Shown: in pieces, positions 15,027 to 21,788 of the stretch
How positions within the stretch are numbered: position 1 is the stretch's first letter
Layout of the letters: each line of letters begins with the position of its first letter
IMG/VR virus record: IMGVR_UViG_3300005534_000024
Coordinates: 1-40,068 of that record
Length of the DNA stretch: 40,068 nt
DNA from: a virus
Strand: one strand, 5' to 3'
Translations under genes and position numbers: made by a program
Notes under the pieces: model-generated
Database searches by the model: none
Seen by the model: the letters and a program-made list of their open reading frames with translations, nothing else
Told to the model about the DNA's origin: nothing

Positions 15027-15332
15027 TCAGGCAGGCGGGTCACACAGGATCAGCTTGTTCGATTTTGCGTCGATGCGAATCTCCAATCCATAAAAGTTAC
15101 GCGCGTATTCGACGAGGCATTCGTGATAGATTTCGTTCATCCGGCGGCGAGGAAGCGGCATCCCGACTTCTGCCTTATAGGGCCAGAGGACCCAGGAGAG
15201 CCCCATCGGTCCTTCTCCGAATTTTTGGTACATCGACATCCAGTGATGCCAGCCCCAGAACCTTACGTCCCTCCGATAGACCTCTCGCAGCGTGTTTTCC
15301 TCATCGATGGTAAGACACTCATCGGTTCGCAT
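15027..15332 (-). CDS. hypothetical protein
   Basis: 101 aa from ATG 15332 (GAAAGGATGAA upstream); an in-frame start 7 residues earlier is less well placed. Tryptophan-rich (VRFWGWHHWMSMYQKFGEGP, LSWVLWPYK) with a helical segment MNEIYHECLVEYARNFYGLE. No recognised domain. Ends facing the intrinsic terminator of the opposite strand. Confidence 0.6.
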   Translation of the reverse strand: MRTDECLTIDEENTLREVYRRDVRFWGWHHWMSMYQKFGEGPMGLSWVLWPYKAEVGMPLPRRRMNEIYHECLVEYARNFYGLEIRIDAKSNKLILCDPPA

Positions 15333-15406
15333 TTCATCCTTTCGTATCCGCACAGGTCATCGATCCCCGATGACATGGGGCGGCCCGAATCTCCTTGCTG
15401 TCTGGT

Positions 15407-15428
15407 GGGAGGGAGCCCGCTCCCTCCC
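15407..15428. repeat. G/C-rich hairpin in the leader of gene 15027
   Basis: GGGAGGGAGC / GCTCCCTCCC with a 2-base loop in the 5' region of the leftward gene. Belongs to a set of hairpins built on GGAGG/CCTCC-type stems in this window; could act as terminator or attenuator. Confidence 0.5.
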
Positions 15429-15522
15429 TGCTGAGGCCGGCAATCCTCCATTATGGCAGAAGCAGCCGTTCTCTCTAGGGTGAGCCAGCAAGAATTGTCG
15501 TGCCAATGCGGATGGGGGACCA

Positions 15523-15538
15523 AGCACGTCTCGTGCCA
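15523..15538 (-). promoter_or_regulatory. possible sigma54-type promoter
   Basis: Reading leftward TGGCACG-AGAC-GTGCT: the GG and GC pairs have correct -24/-12 spacing, one mismatch to TGGCACG-N4-TTGCW. It could serve the gene at 15027-15332, though the leader would be long, and the site is also a small inverted repeat (GCACG-TCT-CGTGC), so it may be chance. Confidence 0.3.
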
Positions 15539-15546
15539 AAAATTAT

Positions 15547-15577
15547 AAGGCGCAATTCCTGACGGGAATTGCGCCTT
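15547..15577 (-). terminator. intrinsic terminator of the metallopeptidase gene
   Basis: AAGGCGCAATTCC / GGAATTGCGCCTT, 13-bp perfect stem with 5-base loop; on the minus strand it is followed by ATAATTTTT. Placed 25 bases after the metallopeptidase stop codon. Confidence 0.8.
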
Positions 15578-15601
15578 GGTAGGCTATTGATAATGGATGG
15601 G

Positions 15602-16117
15602 TCAGGCGACGAGGATTTTAGCCTCGCTGATCCTCGCGCCGTCGCCCTCTGTTTCATAGAGGCTTCGCTGCTGGGCCTGGGCCACGACGTCGGCGAACTG
15701 CTCGACCTCGTTTCGCCACAGGCCGCGCCTTAAAACCACCCCCATGAATTCTTCCAGATCGTGGTGTAAGAGTTGGAGGGAAAGGCTGCCGTCTTCTTTT
15801 TCCTCGATCCAGGCATGGCTTAACTCGTGGTCGACGAGTGCCTCCCGCCGGGTCTGGTCCAAGGCCCGCCAGACGGGTTGGCTGATCACCATGCAGAAAA
15901 AGGCGCCGGGTCCGTCGCCGTCCGTCTCGCCGGCCAGAAAGGCGGCGAGACTGGAGACCTTTCGCATGGTTCCCCAGACTTCCTTGCCCTTCGATTTCAT
16001 GTCTTTGATGGAAAACAGGCACTCTAAACGGGCGTTTTGCAGGTGCGGATGATGCTCGCGAATAATGGCCCGCGCGACCGCTTCGACTTCGGGAGCGGGG
16101 ATAAACTTGGCTGTCAT
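15602..16117 (-). CDS. putative phage metallopeptidase
   Basis: 171 aa. Zinc-dependent hydrolase signature REALVDHELSHAW with HELSH at residues 97-101, preceded by FFCMVISQPVWRALDQTRR. This 'W-x-x-L-x-x-x-x-R-x-A-L-x-D-H-E-L-x-H' layout matches the putative phage metallopeptidase domain family. A third zinc ligand is probably His/Glu in QLLHHDLEEFMGVVLRRG. Role in phages unknown. Transcribed as a single gene from the promoter at 16153 to the terminator at 15547. Confidence 0.8.
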   Translation of the reverse strand: MTAKFIPAPEVEAVARAIIREHHPHLQNARLECLFSIKDMKSKGKEVWGTMRKVSSLAAFLAGETDGDGPGAFFCMVISQPVWRALDQTRREALVDHELSHAWIEEKEDGSLSLQLLHHDLEEFMGVVLRRGLWRNEVEQFADVVAQAQQRSLYETEGDGARISEAKILVA

Positions 16118-16152
16118 AGGGTCTCCTTGCGCATAAGAGGTGTTGTAACATC

Positions 16153-16182
16153 AGTGTACCGGAGCCGAGGAAGAACTGTCAA
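16153..16182 (-). promoter_or_regulatory. promoter for the metallopeptidase gene
   Basis: Reading leftward TTGACA (16182-16177), 18-base spacer, TACACT (16158-16153); start codon at 16117. Element sequences and spacing are identical to the promoter at 9953-9982. Confidence 0.65.
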
Positions 16183-16300
16183 AACTTGACGCCCATTGGC
16201 CCGCATCTTGCACCGGGTGGGACTGAAGATATCATCAGTTATTGCCAATAATTATCGTCGTCGGGCACAAGCAAAGGCCCGCTACTGGGAAGGAGCAACC

Positions 16301-16627
16301 ATGCAAAACCGCGGAGGAACGGTGCGCATGACCGTCGAACAGCATCTCCGGTATGACCCGGAGGAACCGGAGACATTCAACTGGTCTCTGGTCGTGAACC
16401 CTAAAATTGGTCTTCTTGCCGAGGCGTTGTCGATTGAGATCGTCCGCCGGCAAGATGAGTGGGAAGCCGGCAGCGGGCAGGAAGACGACCCGCTGATTCC
16501 GGGGCTGCGGGAAGCACTGCGGCACATCGCCCGGATCGCCGTCTGGGCCACCATGGTCGAAGCCAAAGTAAAGGTTGAAGAACCGCTTCAACCCCTTTTG
16601 CATCGATTATCAGACGTAATTTTATGA
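16301..16627 (+). CDS. hypothetical protein
   Basis: 108 aa from ATG 16301 with GGAAGGAG 6 bases upstream; the longer frame from 16196 has no RBS. Sequence: acidic first half (YDPEEPETFNWSLVVNPKIG), helical second half (LREALRHIARIAVWATMVEA). No domain recognised. Confidence 0.6.
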   Translation: MQNRGGTVRMTVEQHLRYDPEEPETFNWSLVVNPKIGLLAEALSIEIVRRQDEWEAGSGQEDDPLIPGLREALRHIARIAVWATMVEAKVKVEEPLQPLLHRLSDVIL

Positions 16628-16733
16628 TTGGCGTGCGTCTTGCAGCGGTGTGTTTATCGAGTTTACGAAGAGAGACTCGCTGAACAGGCGAGACGAGAAG
16701 CGGTTGACAGGATCCGCAGAGAGGAGACACAAA

Positions 16734-17414
16734 ATGACCGAAATGAAACAGATCGAGCCGTGTGTGAGCCTGGATTTTGGCGACAACACGGGCGTTACGA
16801 TCACGGTATCGGCCCGGCTGCAGCAAGGGGCGCAGAACTGGACCCCCGAGGAAGCCGGCGTCTGGTTCGGGCGGAACTGGCAGAGGGCGGCGGAGGTGTT
16901 GACGGCGATGACGGTGCATGAGGCCCTTGCAGTCGGAGCCCGTCTGGTTCGGCAGGGGGAGATCGCCTGGGCGCTGGCGGGAGGGGAAGCACCTGCGGCA
17001 CCAGGCGAGGCGCTGCTGGACATCTCCTCCGGCGAGAGCGCGACCCCGCTGACGATTCCAGTGCAGTCGCCCGGTCTTCCGTTCACCGAAGATTCGCCGC
17101 GGCGCTATGAGGACCCGGAGGAGAATGCGGGAGAGGTCGAGCCGGCTGGCCCAGAGAGCGGTGGCGTTGCCCCGCCGCGCATCCCTGAAGGCGCCGCCGA
17201 CTCTCCGGATCAAAAGAAGATCGTTCGTCATCTCAACCGATCAGGAAGGGCCATGTCGATTGCCGATCTGAAACGCGAGACGGGCCTGTCACAGTATCGC
17301 GTGACGAAGGCGGTTGAGCTTCTGACCGACAAGGGTTTGCTTCGCGCGGAGACGGCGCCGGGTAAGGGCCGCTGGAAGGAGCAGACGGTTTACTCGGGGT
17401 CGGGAAGTCGATGA
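16734..17414 (+). CDS. protein with C-terminal winged helix
   Basis: 226 aa from ATG 16734 (AGAGAGGAGACACAAA upstream). N-terminal 80 residues begin with a beta segment (VSLDFGDNTGVTITVSARLQ) and a helical region; a disordered proline/glutamate linker covers about 85-165. Residues 168-225 are a winged-helix domain: KKIVRHLNRSGRAMSIADLK, LSQYRVTKAVELLTDKGLLR. Likely a DNA-binding protein, perhaps an RRNPP- or MarR-like regulator; only the fold is supported. Followed at once by a terminator. Confidence 0.7.
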   Translation: MTEMKQIEPCVSLDFGDNTGVTITVSARLQQGAQNWTPEEAGVWFGRNWQRAAEVLTAMTVHEALAVGARLVRQGEIAWALAGGEAPAAPGEALLDISSGESATPLTIPVQSPGLPFTEDSPRRYEDPEENAGEVEPAGPESGGVAPPRIPEGAADSPDQKKIVRHLNRSGRAMSIADLKRETGLSQYRVTKAVELLTDKGLLRAETAPGKGRWKEQTVYSGSGSR

Positions 17415-17437
17415 CCAGGGAAGTTCTAGGAGCAGCG

Positions 17438-17464
17438 AAGAGGCCCCGTGGGGGCCTCTTTTTC
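17438..17464 (+). terminator. intrinsic terminator
   Basis: AAGAGGCCCC-GTG-GGGGCCTCTT followed by TTT; 24 bases after the winged-helix gene. Confidence 0.85.
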
Positions 17465-17663
17465 ATCTTTGCTTGATTGCCTTGATAGTTAGCGATCCAT
17501 TGACCGTCGAGATTTCGCAGCGCGGTGTGGGGTGACCCCCGACGCGCTCGGTAACCCGTACGGGACACCCCGTCTCATGGTGCAGACGGAGGGCTCGTTG
17601 GATCCCGGCCTGCCATCCCTCCTCGTCGGTGATGCGGCTCCAGGTCACAGTCCGGTCGCCCAT
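17463..17663 (-). CDS. small hypothetical protein
   Basis: 66 aa, ATG 17663 with GGGGAGATCGAGGTG before it. Contains WSRITDEEGWQAGIQRALRL and a C-terminal strand pair (PRCEISTVNGSLTIKAIK). Convergent with the gene at 16734. Domain unknown. Confidence 0.55.
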   Translation of the reverse strand: MGDRTVTWSRITDEEGWQAGIQRALRLHHETGCPVRVTERVGGHPTPRCEISTVNGSLTIKAIKQR

Positions 17664-17752
17664 CACCTCGATCTCCCCGATTACGTTCGTAACATCTCCA
17701 GGCCCCCCTTTCAGGTTTAATTTGGTGCGGAGAATGGGTATTGCACCGACGT

Positions 17753-17822
17753 AGCTCTCGGCGCCTCCCCCGAGGCGGGACTTGGACCTCGCTTCGAGAC
17801 GGTACGGACGGCGCCGAGAGCC
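17753..17822. ncRNA. candidate structured RNA
   Basis: A 12-bp perfect inverted repeat GCTCTCGGCGCC (17753-17764) / GGCGCCGAGAGC (17811-17822) encloses 46 bases that can fold into smaller stems (CTC-CCCC-GAG, CTCG-CTT-CGAG). No ORF explains it. Strand unknown; a DNA site (recombinase or regulator) is an equal possibility. Confidence 0.35.
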
Positions 17823-17840
17823 ACTCCCCTATGGTGGGCT

Positions 17841-17870
17841 CTATTGTCGGAAGAGTCAATAATTAAGCGG
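17841..17870. repeat. 30-bp imperfect direct repeat, copy 1
   Basis: Matches 18181-18210 at 24 of 30 positions, with the 12-base core AAGAGTCAATAA identical. The copies are exactly 340 bases apart and bracket the ORF at 17856-18068. Confidence 0.55.
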
Positions 17871-18068
17871 GCGGGCGACAACCCGCTTAGCCCTATCGGA
17901 AGATCCGCTTGCACCAGATGGGTCTTGCTGATGACAGCGGCCCATGGCCATTACCTCGATGAACTCCAGATCGAGGGGGTGAGCCGGCTTACCCCGGTAG
18001 ACGAACACCCCGATATGCCTCTTTCGCCTGGCCCGGAGAACAATGGCGAGACGATAGACGCCCTTCAC
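17856..18068 (-). CDS. possible small hypothetical protein
   Basis: 70 aa from GTG 18068, which has CAGGAGGCGGCG upstream; the frame stays open to 18140 without a better start. Reads MKGVYRLAIVLRARRKRHIG then VFVYRGKPAHPLDLEFIEV. Just before its stop is an inverted repeat TAAGCGGG-N10-CCCGCTTA (17864-17889) which leftward is followed by ATTATT, acting as its terminator. The overlapping plus-strand frame is less likely. Confidence 0.4.
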   Translation of the reverse strand: MKGVYRLAIVLRARRKRHIGVFVYRGKPAHPLDLEFIEVMAMGRCHQQDPSGASGSSDRAKRVVARPLNY

Positions 18069-18180
18069 CGCCGCCTCCTGTTCATGAGAATAAGCTCCCT
18101 TGTTCGCCGTAACGTAAGCTCCGGCGTTCAGGCAAGGCACCTGACAATCTTTCCTTACCCAGACGGGAGCATGTTGGACC

Positions 18181-18210
18181 CTATCGCAGTAAGAGTCAAT
18201 AACTGAGCGG
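18181..18210. repeat. 30-bp imperfect direct repeat, copy 2
   Basis: Partner of 17841-17870. Lies 117 bases before the stop of the serine recombinase gene. Confidence 0.55.
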
Positions 18211-18295
18211 TCGTTTGTTCATCCGATCAGTGAAACTTCAAGGGCTCGGTTGCCCGAGAAGGATTTGAACGAGGGGTACAAGGCTAAATCCTCTC

Positions 18296-18341
18296 ACCGG
18301 TAAGCGTTAGCGTTTACTGGTATCGGCTAACGCTTACCGGT
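18296..18341. repeat. 46-bp inverted repeat at the serine recombinase stop: terminator or attP
   Basis: ACCGGTAAGCGTTAGC (18296-18311) and its exact complement GCTAACGCTTACCGGT (18326-18341) with a 14-base centre. The centre itself partly repeats the arm (CGTTTACTGG). The right arm encodes the last residues TGKR and stop of the recombinase. Attachment sites of large serine recombinases are imperfect palindromes of about 40-50 bp next to the gene, so this is a good attP candidate; a terminator is the alternative (no T run). Confidence 0.5.
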
Positions 18342-19931
18342 GCAGGAATCAGGCACCCAATCGAGCCATTCGACCCCTACAACCCGTCGGCAGAGGCTCA
18401 CCTGGCCCGGCACCGATTCGACTGCCGCCCAGAGGTAGCGGATGAATCCCTTCACGATGCGCCGCCGAAGGGCGGGCTCGACTTCGGGCCACCACTCTTG
18501 AAGACGGGGCATCTTATCGGTAACGAAAGGAAGCAGTCCGTCGAGATCAGGAGCCTCGGGACCGGCAGTCGCAGCGACGGCTTGAATCTCGGTCGTAAGC
18601 CGCTGAATGTCCTTCTCCTTGACGGCGCGGAGTCGGGCGATAGAGGCCCGCTGGATCTCACTCTCTTCGTCCAACTCGCGCCGGAGGAGATCGTCGAGCT
18701 GTCGTTCGGCCCGTCCTCGCTCAGCGGTGAGGGTCTCCAGATCGCGTCCAGCAGCGGTGTGAACCGCACGAAGGGCCTGGCGCGACCGATGCTCTTCAAG
18801 AGATTCGCGAAGCAGTTCGGGAGCGTCGAAGATTCGAGCCAGAGCTGCTTCAGCAGCGGCGTGAACGACATAGCGAGGGATGTAGACGCGGGCGACCTCG
18901 GGGCTGGCCTTTGTCGGCCGGCTTCTTCCGGCCTCATATGTCCAGCGGCTCGGATCGTCAGGGCGGTTCCGGTAGTTGCTGTCGGTGGCGAGGTAGGCGC
19001 TGCACTCCGGGTGGGAAACAAAACGCAGTACATCGCGGCACCAGCCATTCTCGTCACTGCCGGGATTAGCCCGCCGGTGTGCTCGCTGCCGAAGGACTAC
19101 CTGTATCTGCTCCCACCGATCCCGACTGCACGCCGGCTCATACGTTCCCTGCCGCTCCGGCCATCGCCAGTCTTCGCGCTTCAGCCGGACATGCTTTCGC
19201 GAGCACTCGCGCTCGCCATGATGGGGACCGGTACGGCGCGCCGGCCAGCCGCAGATGGTGGGGTTGGTGAGGGTCTGGTAAACGACCCACCGGCCCACAC
19301 CCCAACGGGCGGCGATCCGGTCAATGGAAAGCGAGAATATCTCTTCGCACCATCGCTGCAGGATCGTAAACTGCTCGGGGTGCGGCACGAAGTCCTCCCG
19401 TTCCGGATCCCAGCGATAGCCGAACGGCTCGCGCCCGTTCGGGGTCCGTCCTTCTCGGAGAAGCTTCTCCAGCTTGAGGGCCTTGCGCTCTTTGTACTTG
19501 CCGAGTTCATGCTCAGCGAAGATCCACTGGATCTGGGCCATGAGCCGGTCGTCGGTGTTGCGGAGATCGTAGCGGCGATGGAGGGTGAGGATGTGGATAT
19601 CGGCGCGCGCCAGGGCGTCGGCGATCCGCCCGCGCTCCTGCATGGATCCCCGAGAAAGGCGCTCCAACTCGGTGACGAGGACGATGCCGCCCGCATCGTA
19701 GGGCAGCCTCTCCCAGTACTCCAGCAACGCTTTGAAACGCGGGCGACCGCTGATCGTTTCGGCCGATCCGATTTCTCGGATGTAGCGTTCAGGGGGGATA
19801 ACGAGATCCTCGCGCAAGGCGAGGCGTTCCAGGGCTTCCTGGTGGTGGTCAAGGATCTTCGGATCGTCCGGGTCACCGAGCGCCCTCGACTTCCGGAGGT
19901 AGGGATAAAGACTGTTGTTCTCGTTCTGCAC
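18327..19931 (-). CDS. large serine recombinase
   Basis: 534 aa, within the 450-600 range of large serine integrases. Catalytic serine: YLRKSRA with Ser15 and Arg13. Resolvase core continues with IREIGSAETISGRPRFKALL and LVTELERLSRGSMQERGRI. The 'recombinase' domain follows (GREPFGYRWDPERED ... RIAARWGVGRWVVYQTLTNP). The zinc ribbon is weak: HPECSAY has one Cys and the usual CxxC pairs are not clear, which is unusual. A long coiled coil (TAERGRAERQLDDLLRREL) is the synapsis-control arm. It likely integrates or excises DNA. Start overlaps the gene at 19873-20067 by 59 bases. Confidence 0.9.
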   Translation of the reverse strand: MQNENNSLYPYLRKSRALGDPDDPKILDHHQEALERLALREDLVIPPERYIREIGSAETISGRPRFKALLEYWERLPYDAGGIVLVTELERLSRGSMQERGRIADALARADIHILTLHRRYDLRNTDDRLMAQIQWIFAEHELGKYKERKALKLEKLLREGRTPNGREPFGYRWDPEREDFVPHPEQFTILQRWCEEIFSLSIDRIAARWGVGRWVVYQTLTNPTICGWPARRTGPHHGERECSRKHVRLKREDWRWPERQGTYEPACSRDRWEQIQVVLRQRAHRRANPGSDENGWCRDVLRFVSHPECSAYLATDSNYRNRPDDPSRWTYEAGRSRPTKASPEVARVYIPRYVVHAAAEAALARIFDAPELLRESLEEHRSRQALRAVHTAAGRDLETLTAERGRAERQLDDLLRRELDEESEIQRASIARLRAVKEKDIQRLTTEIQAVAATAGPEAPDLDGLLPFVTDKMPRLQEWWPEVEPALRRRIVKGFIRYLWAAVESVPGQVSLCRRVVGVEWLDWVPDSCTGKR

Positions 19932-20067
19932 GGCGCTTCTCCTGGACCCGTGCGTACCCCGACAGGAATGCCTCGACGAGCAGGGCCATTACGTCAGCCG
20001 GTGATTCCCGCTCTGGACATTCCCGATCCGGGAACGACGGGATCGCGATCATGTTTTCTGTTTTCAC
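19873..20067 (-). CDS. small protein preceding the serine recombinase
   Basis: 64 aa, GTG start with GAAGGAG 8 bases upstream. Contains ADVMALLVEAFLSGYARVQE, a single helix, and a charged tail; overlaps the recombinase gene in another frame. Possibly a regulator or directionality partner of the recombinase, by position only. Confidence 0.6.
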   Translation of the reverse strand: MKTENMIAIPSFPDRECPERESPADVMALLVEAFLSGYARVQEKRRAEREQQSLSLPPEVEGAR

Positions 20068-20102
20068 GGTATTCTCCTTCGAATCCTCGGGCTTTCAGCG
20101 CA

Positions 20103-20132
20103 TGTATATCCGAGGCTGCGAAGGAGCGTCAA
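20103..20132 (-). promoter_or_regulatory. promoter for the serine recombinase unit
   Basis: Reading leftward TTGACG (20132-20127), 18-base spacer, TATACA (20108-20103); first start codon at 20067. Confidence 0.6.
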
Positions 20133-20163
20133 ATCGGTTAGTATGGAATTCGACAAGCCCCTG

Positions 20164-21276
20164 TCAGTCTGGCTCTGCAGCCGCACCGCAGTTCGCCTGA
20201 AACCCCCTTTCGAACCGCTGCGCGGCGTCCTGCTCCACACTGGTCAGGAGATGGCCATAGACATCCATCGTTACACCGATTCCGCTGTGACCGACGCGGG
20301 AGCTGATGGCTTTCATCTCCACGCCATACTTGATGAGGAGGGAGACATGCGTGTGTCGTAAGTCGTGAAACCGCATCTTTGGCAGCTTGTTACGGCGCAG
20401 TAAATCGGCAAACGCGTGGCTGAATGCATCGGGAGCCATGGGCCTCCCATCGGGACGGCAGAGAATTAAACCCTCGGATCTTTGATAGTTCCGGAGGACG
20501 CTGGTTGCTCCCGGCGGGAGGAAAATCGTCCTCCGGCTGGCTTTTGATTTCGGTCGCTTAATTAGTGTCCCTGCATTAACACGGGCGGCTGCCCACTTTA
20601 CCGACACTGTTTCTCTCTGCAGGTCGATGTCTTCCCAGCGAAGGGCCAGTATCTCCCCGCGCCGGAGACCGGTAAAGAGGGCGAGAAGAATCGGAAGGTA
20701 TAAAACCGTTCCTGCTGCCGCAGCGAGTAACTGATGCGCCTGCTGTTCGTTGAGAATAACCACGTCTGCATCATCCGGCTTCGGCGGCTTGACCAAACCC
20801 ACCGGATTTCGTTCTAACAGTCCATCATTAACCGCCTGCTGCAGAGCCTGATACAAGACGCGATGCAGGTGGCCAACACTGCAGGCGGATAAACCTCCCT
20901 TTCCATCTATCCGACCGGATTCTTTCATTTCCGAATAGAAAAGGCGAAGATCATTGGCGTTCAATTCCGAAAGGCGACGATTCCCCAGATGGGGAATCAG
21001 GTGATTGTTGACGTGTCGCTCGTTTGTTTCATACGTTGTGACCTGGACGGATGCCTTGACACCTTGAAGCCACCGCCCTAAAAAATCACGAACGGTTTCT
21101 TTTGTCGCGTCAACGCGGTGGCCTGATCGCTGCTGGGATCGAAGACGAATCTCTTCTTTCTTTGCTTCGGATTCCGTTTTGATATGAGGGCAACTGATCC
21201 ACTTTTGAATGCTTTTTCCAGCAGCGTTTTTCGTTCCGATCCGAACATACCATGTGTTGCCTCGTTTAATGACCAT
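20164..21276 (-). CDS. int: tyrosine recombinase / phage integrase
   Basis: 370 aa from ATG 21276, which has AAGGAGGGCCGGTG upstream; an in-frame start at 21366 adds 30 unlikely residues. N-terminal beta-sheet arm-binding domain (VIKRGNTWYVRIGTKNAAGK), core-binding SAM-like domain (TTYETNERHVNNHLIPHLGN) and catalytic domain with Arg in FTGLRRGEILALRW, Lys in KRPKSKASRRT, HxxR in RFHDLRHTH, His in RVGHSG and nucleophile Tyr in MDVYGHL. Complete and probably active. It and the serine recombinase are transcribed the same way, unusual in one phage. Confidence 0.93.
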   Translation of the reverse strand: MVIKRGNTWYVRIGTKNAAGKSIQKWISCPHIKTESEAKKEEIRLRSQQRSGHRVDATKETVRDFLGRWLQGVKASVQVTTYETNERHVNNHLIPHLGNRRLSELNANDLRLFYSEMKESGRIDGKGGLSACSVGHLHRVLYQALQQAVNDGLLERNPVGLVKPPKPDDADVVILNEQQAHQLLAAAAGTVLYLPILLALFTGLRRGEILALRWEDIDLQRETVSVKWAAARVNAGTLIKRPKSKASRRTIFLPPGATSVLRNYQRSEGLILCRPDGRPMAPDAFSHAFADLLRRNKLPKMRFHDLRHTHVSLLIKYGVEMKAISSRVGHSGIGVTMDVYGHLLTSVEQDAAQRFERGFQANCGAAAEPD

Positions 21277-21357
21277 CACCGGCCCTCCTTGATCTCTGTG
21301 ACTCCTGTTGGATAACGGCAGGATTGTCACTTCCCTCTCGGGTATATGGACGCTTGC

Positions 21358-21374
21358 TTTAACCATCGGTTAAA
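21358..21374. promoter_or_regulatory. operator-like inverted repeat
   Basis: TTTAACC-ATC-GGTTAAA lies between the divergent integrase and the rightward promoter at 21393, a suitable place for a repressor site. Confidence 0.4.
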
Positions 21375-21392
21375 ATAGGTCGGGTGTAAACT

Positions 21393-21422
21393 TTGACGTT
21401 TGCCCTAGAGCCCGGATAAACA
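21393..21422 (+). promoter_or_regulatory. rightward promoter before gene 21438
   Basis: TTGACG (21393-21398), 18-base spacer, TAAACA (21417-21422). The next ATG (21438) would be only about 10 bases from the transcription start and has no ribosome binding site, so the first message may be nearly leaderless. Confidence 0.6.
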
Positions 21423-21437
21423 GAGTATGCAAACACG

Positions 21438-21788
21438 ATGCCAATGGATCGGCCAGTTCGGACTCTCTACCGGTCAAGGCACGCCTCTCTCGTTAAAATG
21501 GGCATGATGGCACAAAAAACTTTCTCTGACGGATATCGATTCTCGGTCACCCTCAACGGCTCGCCTCTCGACGACGTCCTCTGGGCGGACGAGGAAACGG
21601 GGCAGGCCGAGGTCTACGAACACGCGTGGTCTCTGGAACAGCGCGGCCAGCGCGTTCCGGATTCCGATTCAGTAACTGGCTACCGCACCTTCATCGTGCG
21701 CGGCGACATCCGTATCATCGATGATCAACCGCCCGCGCAGCCCCCTCTACCGATCATGGACCCCTGGTCTGGATGGATGCCGTCCTGA
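21438..21788 (+). CDS. small hypothetical protein
   Basis: 116 aa at the longest; starts at 21504 or 21507 (MAQKTFSDGYRFSVTLNG) fit the globular part better, but no start has a good RBS. The core is beta-rich (YRFSVTLNGSPLDDVLWADE ... YRTFIVRGDIRIID) and the tail proline-rich. The stop overlaps the nuclease start as TGATG. Unknown. Confidence 0.5.
   Translation: MPMDRPVRTLYRSRHASLVKMGMMAQKTFSDGYRFSVTLNGSPLDDVLWADEETGQAEVYEHAWSLEQRGQRVPDSDSVTGYRTFIVRGDIRIIDDQPPAQPPLPIMDPWSGWMPS

Noticed and set aside
14844-15434. 196-residue plus-strand ORF
   Set aside because: Runs through a terminator and over the minus-strand gene 15027; no domain or RBS.
15495-15515. second sigma54 site on the minus strand (TTGGCACGACAATTC)
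   Set aside because: The GG-to-GC distance is off by three bases.
16185-16215. rightward promoter TTGACG next to 16182
   Set aside because: No -10 element of the required form at 17-18 bases.
17753-17822. tRNA in the 12-bp inverted repeat
   Set aside because: A GGTCCAAGTCC resemblance to a T arm exists on the minus strand, but its stem fails after two pairs.
18240-18300. tRNA 3' end on the minus strand (GTTCAAATCC)
   Set aside because: T stem does not pair beyond one G-C and no acceptor partner exists; kept only as a CTCGG-GCAA-CCGAG hairpin note.
18498-20141. 547-residue plus-strand ORF across the serine recombinase
   Set aside because: It is the antisense shadow of the recombinase: GC-rich wobble leaves the opposite strand open. 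No domain and no credible RBS.
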